Assembly: GCA_027596195.1 (NCBI GenBank)
Contig: JADGJG010000284.1
Location: 1-25,751, forward strand
DNA from: Podochytrium sp. JEL0797
Taxonomy: Eukaryota > Chytridiomycota > Chytridiomycetes > Chytridiales > Chytriomycetaceae
DNA: 25,751 nucleotides
Direction of reading: 5' to 3'
The first letter of the stretch is position 1; every line of letters starts with the position of its first letter. The translations under genes and the position numbers were made by a program. The notes under the pieces were generated by a model, which was given only the letters and a program-made list of their open reading frames with translations, was not told the origin of the DNA and searched no databases. This document shows, piece after piece, positions 18,217 through 25,751 of this stretch.

Positions 18217-18259
18217 TGGCACGAAGGAATATTGATTAAATTTTGACACGTGCTCGGGA
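18217..18259. repeat. Dispersed 44-bp repeat, copy 2
   Basis: TGGCACGAAGGAATATTGAT followed by TAAATTTTGACACGTGCTCG matches 6831-6874. It also contains CACGTG. Confidence 0.55.
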
Positions 18260-18440
18260 AAACCGCGAACCGATTCCAGCCTCACCCGTCCCTTTCTTTC
18301 CTTTCTTGAGCGTAACTTCCGCCTTGGACGTTTGCCAGTTTCAATGCAGATTAAGTAGGTGGTTTTGGCAAATTCGAAAATCGTACAAGAAAAACCCGAA
18401 AACGAATCAATTGTTCATACAGCTAAACGAAAACAAAAAC

Positions 18441-20185
18441 TTAAAGCTCCTCATGCTCAACCTCAGACTCCTCCGTCTCCACTTCCTCCACCTCCTCACC
18501 CTTCCCCTTCTTGAGCTCCTCATCCGCCTCATCCGCCCGCTTCTTTGCTTCCGCCTCAGCCACCTTCTTCTCTTCCGCGTCGAAAGCGTCCTTGGCTGCC
18601 TTTTCCTTTTCTTGGAGGTCTTCAAAGTGCTTTTTGCCAAAGGCGGCGGCTTCGGCGACGGAATCCGTCACGATAATGTTGTCGAAAATCGTGCCGGATT
18701 TGACTTGCCAGAGGTCAAAGCCGAGGTGGGTGTTTGTGCTGTGGTAGATGGATGTGTCTTCCTCTGTTGGGGGGAGAGAATGGAGGGTTAGTTGTTTTGT
18801 TTTGAGAGCGAATTGGAATATCGTGTTCGCGCGTGATTTGATGCTCGGTTCCATCACTCCCGTTTGGACGTGCGTGCGCGCCTTGCGAGTGGTTTGCTGC
18901 TCGCTTCGCTAACGACGCGCGAAGCGCGTCGTATGATTTGCTGCGCGCTTACGCGCGTGACACGCTCGCACGCGTTTCGCTTTGCTGCGCTCAGCTCAGA
19001 TCCGCTCCGCTCAGCTCAGATCCGCTCCGCTCAGCTCAGATCCGCTCCGCTCACGCTCACGCACACACACACGCACACCCTCAAACAACACACATACCGA
19101 AATCCGGGTTCTCAATCTCCGGGTGCACCCAGACTCCCTTGTACGCCGGGTTGGGGATTTGCTCGGCCTTCCACTCTCCCATGTACTCTGGATTCGCAAT
19201 CTTGGGTGCCTCCCACTCTCCATCCATCTCTTCGTCCCAGTCTTCCGGCATCTCAGCTTCAGGATCCACAATCGTGGCGGGGATATCGTCCCATCCGGCG
19301 GGTTTGACGTCATCAGGGTTCGCGATGGTGGCAGAATCGACCCAGTCGGCGGGTTTCGAGGCGGACGGGTCTTTGATGGTGCGGGGGGGAAGGAGGTCCC
19401 AGGATTCGAGGATCGAGCCAGTTTCTTTGGATTCACCGTCCAAGAGGATGGAGAAAGTTTGGTCGGGGTGGAGGATGAATGTGTATTGGTCTGTGTTCGG
19501 GGGGTTTGGTGTTGTGGTGTCAGAAAAACTGTGCCAACATGCGCAAATTATCGGATCGAATCCAATCGAGATATCTTACGCGTCATTTGGTCACTCCCCG
19601 GGGCAATCGACTTTTTGATGAGCTTGTTGTCGCCCTTGTAGTTGAGGATTGCGTGGATCTTGCGGTCAGAGCCGCAAATGTCAGGACCAAACATGATGCT
19701 GTAGGGCGTGTCTCCGTTGAACTTTTTTGGGTCCATTTTGGGCATCAGTTTGATGTAACCGCCGCCACAGTCTGGAATAAATATTCGAAAATGAGCACCT
19801 TTCTTCCCAATGAAAGAATACTCAACACGCACCAATATTCTGCTCAAACTTGGCGGTAAACTGCAGCACCAGGTCCTTGTCCTTGTTGTCAAACACCTCG
19901 TCGAGAGGAGCCGAGATGGAGTAGAAGCGGGCATCCTGCGAGGTCTGGAGCCCTCTTGACTCCTTCTTGTCTGCAAAGAACTTTCCGGAGGAGATGGCCC
20001 ATTTGCCGTAGTCGGATTTCGACTCGGATTGGATCCAGCGCGTGGGGAGGGAGGAGGCTACAAGAGAAGTGAGTGGGGTTGATCTCATAGTGAAAGCAGG
20101 TACCTTCGAAGGTCTCTTGGAAGTACACCTTGGCGGACGCAAGCGTGGCAGCGAGAGTGAGGGTAACGAGGTTGGCAAAGTGCAT
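18441..20185 (-). CDS. CALR: Calreticulin, five exons, C-terminal HEEL
   Basis: Exons are 20104-20185, 19833-20057, 19580-19771, 19098-19490 and 18441-18763; introns are 46, 61, 89 and 334 nt, all phase 1. The product is 404 residues, the usual size. Calreticulin is a Ca2+-binding lectin chaperone of the ER lumen. In order: signal peptide (MHFANLVTLTLAATLASA), the N-domain with VYFQETFEA, KWAISSGKFF, EQNIDCGGGYIKLMP and PDICGSDRKIH (the two Cys that form the family disulphide), the P-domain with three A repeats (IKDPSASKPADW, IANPDDVKPAGW, IVDPEAEMPEDW) and three B repeats (GEWEAPKIANPEY and two more), then GFDLWQVKSGTIFDN and a Lys/Glu-rich acidic C-domain. Three-plus-three repeats and a soluble tail exclude calnexin. 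The end HEEL is a variant of the HDEL retrieval signal. Confidence 0.97.
18991..19050. repeat. Three exact 20-bp tandem repeats
   Basis: TCAGCTCAGATCCGCTCCGC occurs three times without change, at 18991-19010, 19011-19030 and 19031-19050, inside calreticulin intron 4. Half of a related unit (TTTGCTGCGC) precedes them. Confidence 0.95.
19051..19080. repeat. CA/CGCA-rich microsatellite
   Basis: TCACGCTCACGCACACACAC followed by ACGCACACCC, directly after the 20-bp array in the calreticulin intron. Confidence 0.8.
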
Positions 20186-20470
20186 TGGGTTCTAATCGGA
20201 GTGAACGTTAGGACAGGGTGTGAGAGTGCAGGATCAGCGGTGATCGCTTCAATGAGTGTGAATGCAGGGGGCACTAGGGAGGGATGCAGGACAGGAAGGT
20301 CACGGAAGCGAGGGACCAGGCAACGATCGTCACCTTTTTTCGCAAATTGTTTTGACCAAGTGTGAAAATCTGATTGGCCCAGAGCCAGGCGGCGTGGCCT
20401 GGGAGGCGCGGATATCCCTATTTGATGAGACAATCCACACAGGAGATGATGTATCAAGGAGTTATTCATA
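20186..20470 (-). promoter_or_regulatory. Calreticulin upstream region with CCAAT and CCACG
   Basis: On the minus strand, CCACG (20393-20397) and CCAAT (20373-20377) lie about 190-210 bases before the ATG, separated by 15 bases and in the reverse order of the animal ER stress element (CCAAT-N9-CCACG). This is suggestive only. The rest of the gap up to 20764 shows no gene; 20473-20764 is the upstream side of the membrane-protein gene. Confidence 0.25.
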
Positions 20471-20764
20471 TTATAGAGGAATGGTCAAATTTGATTTCCA
20501 TCCGATTTTAATGCTAAATACAGACGCGTGCAATCGCACAGATTATCGTTACCTATTCATGAGCTGAAACTCGCAGCAGGAGTGAATACTTGCTCTATTT
20601 ACAAATATCCGGTTGAATTCGAAGTCGCGGCAGCGGCAACATAAAATCACTATCACCTTCCACCCGAGTCAATGTACCAACAGGATGGAACGAGAGAATA
20701 GAATCTCAAATACGTCTTTTCAACAACGCAACAAAGGGGATTTGTAATTAACTCACCATAAACA

Positions 20765-21866
20765 ATGGATCTGCTCCTCACCTCCGTCCCCAACTCAACA
20801 ATAAGCATCGTCGGAATATCAGGACTCACAACCGACCAACTATTTTTCGCCAACATCATCAGCGGACTTGCCCTCGAAGTCCCCGTCTCGAGCCTGTTTC
20901 TCATCTTTCTCAAACTCCGCGCCAAACGCGACTTTTTTTTGATAACGTGGCTACTTGTATTCGGAAACATCTCGGCTTTTGTTTTTATCGCCACCAATAT
21001 CGCCATTGGATCGCCCACGGAGTCAAACTGCGTGAGCATAGGGTATGTGAACAACTTGTCTGGCCACATGCTTGCTTTCTTTTTCGGTGAGATCTTGTCC
21101 GTTCGCCTCCAAATCTGCGACGCGTTAATCATGTTGATTTAAAACCCTCAAGATTCACAAGTCCTCTATAAAACCTACTTTATTTCCAACAAACACAAAA
21201 CCGTGTTTCGCCTCGCCACGCTTATCGCAATCAACCGCCTCGTTTGGGCAATTGCAGATGTGACCAAATCGTATTCCAGCTGGGACACGCAGCAACAAAT
21301 ATGCAATTACAATCAGAATAAAATCACGGGAATCGGATTCAATACCGCGGATATCTTGAGTGATTGTTTTGCGACTTTGACGGCTGTGGTTGTCACGTAT
21401 TTTCGGTTTAGTTTGAGTTCGGGATATATTCGGACCATGATTATTCGAACAGGTGAATATAACCGTTTGAGGAATTGTTGAGGAATTAGTACTAAACGAT
21501 ACGTTCGAAAACAAAGTATGCAGATCCGTTGTTGTGATTTTCTCAACCTCCGCCGTCATTATAATCAACTCCCAATCCTCTACAAGCCCATTCTCCTACT
21601 TCATTGCTCTCAACTTACAAACCTACGTCCTCGTAAAATGCCTCAATATGGACGTGATTCTCGAATCTATGAGACCGAAGGATGGGTTTCAGGATGAATC
21701 AGATAGAGCTGGGACTGGCCAGTCAGCGGCAAGAAATCAGAAACGCATGGTTCATGATCGGAATGGGAATGGCAGTTCAGTGGCGTCTGGTAGAGGAGTT
21801 CGTGTTACGGTTGGTGAGATGCAGCGGGGGCGAAACACGCTGCCGCGAAAGGAGATTGAAAAATAA
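20765..21866 (+). CDS. Seven-helix membrane protein of unknown family, three exons (copy 1)
   Basis: Exons are 20765-21086, 21153-21452 and 21517-21866; introns are 66 nt (GTGAGA..CAAG) and 64 nt (GTGAAT, ACTAAAC branch, AAAG), both phase 1; 323 residues. The ATG has a good context (ACAATGG). About seven hydrophobic segments follow a short N-terminal region with an N-glycosylation-like NST: for instance FFANIISGLALEVPVSSLFL, ITWLLVFGNISAFVFIATNI, ATLIAINRLVWAIAD, ADILSDCFATLTAVVVTYF, SVVVIFSTSAVIIIN and FIALNLQTYVLVKCL, then a polar tail. The layout resembles a G-protein-coupled receptor, but I see no DRY or NPxxY motif and do not recognise the family. The TAA stop lies within AATAAA. A paralogue faces it at 25059-25751. 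Confidence 0.8.
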
Positions 21867-21867
21867 A
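21862..21867 (+). promoter_or_regulatory. AATAAA overlapping the stop of the seven-helix gene
   Basis: The end reads GAA AAA TAA ATC, with the stop inside the polyadenylation hexamer. Confidence 0.4.
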
Positions 21868-22215
21868 TCAGATGCATTTTAAAGTGTTAGAATCACATTC
21901 GCCAGGAAGGGTCTATCAAATACTCTCTTAGGAAAACATCGGTTGATTTTTGTCCCACCCGTCCGCGGCTGAGACTGGGCCGAGATGCAATTATACACAC
22001 CGTGAGACAGAGATTTTATTCACCAACCTTTAACCATATAAGGTATACCGCCAAATTTTGCTAACCGGATTTTCCATTCCTCTTCCCCTTCGTCTTTTAG
22101 AAACAGCCGAAAAAACGAAACCAATATGGTTCAAAACGCTTATGCTCATTTCACAAAACAAACTGGGTATAAGAAGGAGAGGGGAGGAAGGAAAGAGAGT
22201 CACTTATTCTCCAAA

Positions 22216-22462
22216 ATGCAGTTCATCATTCCGCTCACCGCAGCCTCCACCGTTTTCGCCACCTCTCAGTCCGCTTCGGTGTCTGCGTCGGCGTCGGCCT
22301 CTGCATCAGCCCCCACAAGTGTCGTTGGCCCCCGCTACCACAGAGACTATCAGGGTCACTTACGTCCCGCCGCTTCCCACGACCACCAAACTCCTTGCTG
22401 GATCTGCCAACGGTTTGGCCGTCTCTGGATTGATTGCCGTTTTCGGAGCCCTTGTCCTTTGA
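22216..22462 (+). CDS. Small Ser/Ala-rich surface-type protein with one frameshift
   Basis: The ATG at 22216 opens a short hydrophobic leader (MQFIIPLTAASTVFA), then a Ser/Ala repeat (SASVSASASASASAP). At GTTGGCCCCCGC (about 22323-22334) the frame shifts by one base; the other frame continues with TTETIRVTYVPPLPTTTKLL and a hydrophobic end (NGLAVSGLIAVFGALVL) to the stop at 22460-22462. The length is 3n+1, consistent with one extra base in the G/C run. Leader, Ser/Thr-rich body and terminal hydrophobic stretch are what fungal GPI-anchored or wall proteins show. A TATAAG lies near 22167. Either a sequencing error or a recent mutation. 21867-22215 upstream holds nothing else. Confidence 0.55.
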
Positions 22463-22658
22463 ATTTCATTACCGCGACCTCTCTATTTTATATTTAAATC
22501 TTAAGCAAATATATTGATTTTTATCGTCAGTGTCTTTTTTTGAGGTCCTGCCCTGCACGTTCCTGTTGTGGCGCACCCATCAAGTCGCCGTATGTTTCCC
22601 GTTCTGTAGGATAATAATGGCGGAAGGATCCATCTCGCGACGTGATGTAGAAATATTC

Positions 22659-22664
22659 TTTAAT
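22659..22664 (-). promoter_or_regulatory. ATTAAA overlapping the stop of the intact LRR gene
   Basis: The minus strand reads CAT GAT TGA TTAAAG, so the hexamer begins on the last base of the stop codon. Confidence 0.4.
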
Positions 22665-23857
22665 CAATCATGCTCCAATTGTCCGCCAACGTCCTGCAAC
22701 AAATTCCCCCCAAGTTCCAACTTGTACAAACTCTCCATCCTCGAAAACCCCTCGGGAACACACCCTTCCAGCCGATTGTTTTGAACCTGCAGGTCCTCCA
22801 ACCGCGCGAGGTTACACATTTCGACTGGAATACTCCCCGTGAACGCGTTGTCGTTCAACTTCAACGCTTCCAAGTTTACCAGTGATCCAAGCTCGCGTGG
22901 AATCTCCCCACTTAACCGATTTTCCTCGAGGTTGAGCCAACACAACTTCTTGGGCTTCCCAATCTTCCCTGTCAGCCCACCCACCAATTGATTCCCATTC
23001 AACAGAACGACCCGCAAATCCGGCAACCCCCACAACTGTTCCGGAATTCCGCCACTCAACCGATTCTTTTCTAGGCAAAAGTACTTCATCTTGCTCAACC
23101 CGCCAACATCCACCGGAATCTCACCCTCCAACAGATTCTCACCCAACTTCAACACATCCAACTCCTTCAAAGACATGAGTTGCTCTGGAATCCGACCCGT
23201 TAACCGATTCACGGACAAATCCAACCTCACCAACGATTTCAACATCCCAATCTCCTCAGGAATCCTTCCCTCAATCCCGTTGTTCAGCAGTGATAAACTC
23301 GTTAACCCAGTCAACCGTCCAACTTCTACGGGAATCGCACCGGCCAGGCCAACGCTTTTGATCTGCAACACTTTCAACGACTCAACATTCGCGAAGGCGA
23401 CTGGAAACCGAATCTCAACACCCTCCTTCAAGGCCACATAATCCCTCCCTTTCACACCCGCTCCCACTCTTCCCATCACTTCCACAACTGTGATCTTGCG
23501 CATGCGTCTCGCGAATGCGAGCTGGTATATCCACGGCGCGATGAACAGCAGCGAATCGAATACGCCAAACGTGCCACTCTCCATTTCGGTTCTTGCAGCG
23601 TCTCGAATGGGAAGGAAGCGGGCGAGGTTGAGGACGGCAAAGTGGGTGGACGAGAGGCAGAGGCGGAAGGAGTGTGACAGGCGGCGGAAGTGGGCGGCTT
23701 GGAAGGGGTGGATCCAGGAGAAGATGAGGGCGGCGAGTTCCGAGGGGAGGTGGGAGAGGAGGGTGGTGGATCGTGGCGAGAGTTGTGTCATCGGTAGGGA
23801 GCGAATTTCAAACAAAATCAACGAACTCGGCATCTCCAACTTGGATTTGAATTCCAC
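22664..23857 (-). CDS. F-box-like plus plant-type LRR protein, intact, single exon (copy 7)
   Basis: 397 residues, no lesion; the only complete member of the family here. The N-terminal part has the F-box-like segment HLPSELAALIFSWIHPFQAA (about 35-54), then a hydrophobic linker (VFDSLLFIAPWIYQLAF), then about ten LRRs of 24 residues from residue 165 with the pattern LxxLxLxxNxLxGxIPxELGxL, such as LVRLDLSVNRLTGRIPEQL and LCWLNLEENRLSGEIPREL. This is the plant-specific LRR class. No signal peptide or kinase. F-box-like proteins with LRRs often recruit substrates to SCF ubiquitin ligases, but the F-box match is by eye. Unlike copies 1a and 4 it has no long coiled coil. The start may be MEFKS, MPSSL or MTQLS. 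The stop overlaps ATTAAA (TGATTAAAG). Confidence 0.85.
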   Translation of the reverse strand: MEFKSKLEMPSSLILFEIRSLPMTQLSPRSTTLLSHLPSELAALIFSWIHPFQAAHFRRLSHSFRLCLSSTHFAVLNLARFLPIRDAARTEMESGTFGVFDSLLFIAPWIYQLAFARRMRKITVVEVMGRVGAGVKGRDYVALKEGVEIRFPVAFANVESLKVLQIKSVGLAGAIPVEVGRLTGLTSLSLLNNGIEGRIPEEIGMLKSLVRLDLSVNRLTGRIPEQLMSLKELDVLKLGENLLEGEIPVDVGGLSKMKYFCLEKNRLSGGIPEQLWGLPDLRVVLLNGNQLVGGLTGKIGKPKKLCWLNLEENRLSGEIPRELGSLVNLEALKLNDNAFTGSIPVEMCNLARLEDLQVQNNRLEGCVPEGFSRMESLYKLELGGNLLQDVGGQLEHD

Positions 23858-23971
23858 AAGTGGCTTTTATGAAGGAGGCGTATTTTATTTCACAGGGGGG
23901 TTGTTGATTTCATAAATAAATATATCGTTTCCGCAACTTCGAATAGCGTGATTCAACCCACGCTGTAGAAC

Positions 23972-24439
23972 ATGCCCGTCGTGTCGTACTGGATCGCTGA
24001 TTTCATCCACTTCGAGTATCTGAATGTTTCGAGGACCCGTTCATGCACGCTGACGAATTTAGAGGGACTTGTGCGACTCGTGGAACTCGACTGCAGCGAC
24101 AACTTTGTGATCGATAGATCTATCGTCACGCGTTTCCCAAACCTGCAGCGCTTGTCCTTATCAAGAAACCACGTGTGGGATATCACGCCTCTCGAAACGC
24201 TCTAAAAGCTGGATGTTCTTGAACTCGCGGACATGTTTTTGCGTGACATGACGTCCTTGTCCAAGTTGACCTCGCTGAAGGAACTCAACCTCAAGCAGGC
24301 GAGATTATACTCCGCACTGAAACCACTAAAAGGCCTGGATTCGCTTGAAAGGCTTCTCATTACGAAACAAACGGTGGATATGGGGTGCTTGGATGGGTTG
24401 CGACCGCGTCTCACGATTGTGCATGGCATGGAGGTTTAG
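23972..24439 (+). pseudogene. SDS22-like LRR protein with one in-frame TAA
   Basis: One frame runs 155 codons with a single TAA at about 24203-24205 (ETL, stop, KLDVLELAD). Its repeats are about 22 residues and lack the GxIP motif (FEYLNVSRT, LVELDCSDNF, NLQRLSLSRNHVWDITPLE, SLKELNLKQARLYSALKPLK), so they are of the SDS22/internalin type, not the plant type of the neighbouring genes. No leader is visible and the first Met is 23972. The 5' side is open to a missing N-terminus. It is divergent from the intact LRR gene with only 114 bases between the starts. Likely a recent nonsense mutant. Confidence 0.6.
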
Positions 24440-24930
24440 TTATGATTTTTGTAGTTCAAAATACATTGATTATATCTCAGATAATTTTTTAATATGATGT
24501 TTTTTCATTCTCCTTTCGTGGCACCGTGAGTCGACTGCGCTGCATATCAACGACTGTAGCGAAAACTCGTCTAACAGGCACCATTGCCTGATTACAACGT
24601 GCGAGGCGAGGTGAAACACGGTTTATATTATTATTTGGTGGATTTCGAGGAATAGCATGATGTCTGAGAAAAATAGATGATCTGTTGTGAATCCTACCCG
24701 TCGAGTAGATAGTTTGTGAGTTCTGAATACAAAGATCATTTTTTTATTCAAAGGACGGATGATTATCTTTTCTCTTTCCATCCAAATAAATAATTCTCTC
24801 TCTAAAACTTCTTGGAAGGCGTGGAGGTCAAGTTGGCAGCGGGGATTGCGTTTCGCGTCATCTCGCTCGCGAGCACGCTCGCAGGTCTGTGTGACGAAAA
24901 GGAACGACGCGATTCCACTACGCCTCTCGA
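24440..24930. other. Intergenic region with a small hairpin
   Basis: No gene seen. A perfect 6-bp hairpin CAGGCA-CCAT-TGCCTG lies at 24575-24590. The downstream part (24840-24910) has GC-rich CTCGC/GCGAG motifs like the islands elsewhere. Confidence 0.4.
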
Positions 24931-24931
24931 A

Positions 24932-25007
24932 TTATTTCCAAACCCCGGAACGGTTGAACGCATCGATTGCGAACTGGGTGCTGAGTCGACTCCCCTTGAA
25001 ACGACAG
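24932..25007 (-). CDS. Possible fourth exon of seven-helix copy 2
   Basis: Follows a GTAAGT donor, a TTCTAAA branch-like site and an AAGAG acceptor; the 55-nt intron would fit local size. The exon keeps frame and encodes 25 residues to a TAA at 24932-24934. Copy 1 shows no equivalent exon. Confidence 0.4.
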
Positions 25008-25058
25008 CTCTTTTTGATTCCTTTTAGAATTTGATGCGAAGCTGAGATTTTTCGAAAC

Positions 25059-25751
25059 TTACATCGATGGTTTTGATGAAGAGGGAAATATCGTGATGGA
25101 TTGTGGCGCCGGGATGGAAGCCGGACGCGTTCGAACCGCACGCGTGTCTGTCTTGTCTGCGGCATCTTGAATCCCATACGAAGGAGCTCCGCTTTCTAGT
25201 AGCAAATCAAGGTTTACACATCTCAAGAGAACGTAGATTTGGAAGTTCCATGTCATAAAGTTCCAGAATTGGCTGGATATGTTTATGTTGACGTAGATGA
25301 CAACGGAGCTCATTAAAACAACCGCTACAAATCGGATTACTAGAAAAATGGTGAGAATAAAGGAAAGCAGTGTGTATTTCACCTGTTCGAATGATCATTG
25401 TCCGAATGTATTTCGAACTGATGCTGAATCGGAAATAGGTGACGCACAAAGCGGTCAGCGTCGCAAATGAATCATTGAGAATATCGGCTGCGTTATATCC
25501 CAAGCCTGTCCATGGATTCTGTACATATACACATGATTGAGCAACAGGGTCCCAGACGGCGTAAGATTTCCAAAGGTCGAGGATGGCCCAAACGAATCTG
25601 TTGAGGGCGACGAAAGTGGATAATCGGAGGACCCATCGGTGTTTGTTTGATATGAAGTAGCAGCGATATAATACTAGGATATCTGTTTCGACGCGTTATT
25701 GAATTGTGATTGAAATTTGAAGCACACGCGGCCTACCAAAAGATACATAGA
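25059..25751 (-). CDS. Seven-helix membrane protein paralogue (copy 2), 5' end outside window
   Basis: Visible exons: 25737-25751 (end of exon 1, partial), 25383-25682 and 25059-25339; introns of 54 and 43 nt sit at the same places and phase as in copy 1, and the middle exon is exactly 300 nt in both. Shared residues include LYRCYFISNKH, NRFVWAILD, NAADILNDSFATLTALCVTYF, SKYIRTMIIRT and YVLLRCVNLDLLLES. The C-tail differs. The frame ends at ATG TAA, but that TAA lies in a strong donor (GTAAGT at 25057-25062); splicing 25008-25062 out joins in frame to 24932-25007 (FKGSRLSTQFAIDAFNRSG) and may be the true end. Five or so helices are visible. Function unknown. Confidence 0.75.

Larger units (their letters stand above)
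17460..18440. other. No supported gene; repeat copies only
   Basis: The stretch is AT-rich at 17560-17960. It holds the plus-strand copy of the tail repeat (17985-18040: GCGCCAACACACCTCTAAGG then GAGAAGACCCTCGCGGGAGC) and the second 44-bp repeat (18217-18259). Its distal part next to 18441 is the calreticulin 3' flank. No AATAAA was found right after that stop. Confidence 0.4.
18764..19097 (-). other. Long repeat-rich intron 4 of calreticulin
   Basis: GTATGT donor at 19097 and AACAG acceptor at 18764 bound a 334-nt intron, five times the local norm. It contains a GC-rich island (18868-18985), three 20-bp tandem units and a CA-rich microsatellite. Confidence 0.85.

Noticed and set aside
18407..18640. 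Arg-rich minus-strand frame of 77 codons
   Set aside because: It is an alternate frame of the acidic calreticulin tail.
20373..20397. ER stress element upstream of calreticulin
   Set aside because: CCAAT and CCACG are present, but the order and the 15-base spacing differ from the known element, so I list it only as a weak upstream feature.
19822..20469. Minus-strand frame of 215 codons upstream of calreticulin
   Set aside because: It runs through intron 1 without the signal peptide; the spliced model with the ATG at 20185 fits the family.
22812..23915. Additional open frames on both strands over the intact LRR gene
   Set aside because: They are shadows of a long repetitive coding sequence; only one frame shows LRR periodicity.
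2398..24439. Reassigned stop codon explaining the many in-frame stops
   Set aside because: TAA, TAG and TGA all occur within the broken frames and also act as normal ends of intact genes; frameshifts accompany them.
24655..24725. C/D-box snoRNA-like boxes (ATGATGT, ATGATCT and two CTGA)
   Set aside because: The first CTGA directly follows the C-like box, leaving no room for a guide, and there is no terminal stem.
1..25751. tRNA, rRNA or CRISPR arrays
   Set aside because: No cloverleaf with a TTCRA loop, no rRNA core and no spaced direct repeats were seen by eye on either strand.

Overview
The window looks like nuclear DNA of a zoosporic fungus, most likely a chytrid. The spliceosomal introns are short (43-89 nt, with two longer exceptions), have GTGAGT/GTAAGT-type donors and TACTAAC/CTGAC-like branch sites, and all sit in frame once removed. 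The gene set has a fungal character (calreticulin, a eukaryotic-type MATE transporter, a crotonase, a small cell-surface-type protein). Many plant-type leucine-rich-repeat (LRR) genes carry an N-terminal coiled coil and an F-box-like segment. The chytrid assignment is inference; no rRNA or other marker is present.

Layout. 1-55 is a poly-C run, probably a contig end. 56-475 holds a decayed second copy of the end of a crotonase gene; the intact three-exon crotonase follows at 492-1523 (-). 1640-2112 (-) is coding-like but broken. 2398-8945 is dominated by broken or truncated LRR genes in both orientations, with a shortened hAT transposon (about 5432-6422) inserted in the acidic tail of one of them. 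9671-10303 (-) is an intact unknown gene and 12079-12475 (-) is its internally deleted duplicate; between them lies another dead LRR gene (-) and a duplicated scrap of the MATE 5' end. 12765-13325 (+) encodes a secreted Cys-rich protein with an EF-hand-like loop and one in-frame TGA. 13915-14538 is an inverted junction of two LRR remnants. 14848-16645 (-) is an intact six-exon MATE transporter. 16870-17450 (-) is a frameshifted coding remnant. 18441-20185 (-) is an intact five-exon calreticulin ending in HEEL. 20765-21866 (+) is a three-exon seven-helix membrane protein, and a paralogue (-) runs off the end of the window from 25059 or 24932. The two face each other around a small cell-surface-type gene (22216-22462), the only full-length LRR gene (22664-23857, -) and an SDS22-like LRR pseudogene (23972-24439).

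How the parts relate. The housekeeping genes (crotonase, MATE, calreticulin) show no joint pathway. What stands out is a birth-and-death LRR family: one complete F-box-like/LRR gene, one intact LRR block lacking its N-terminus, and at least six disabled copies whose breakpoints often fall inside the LRR array. Neighbouring sequences were duplicated with them (MATE 5' end, gene tails, crotonase end). Very short 3' ends, with the polyadenylation signal overlapping or touching the stop codon, recur in unrelated genes.
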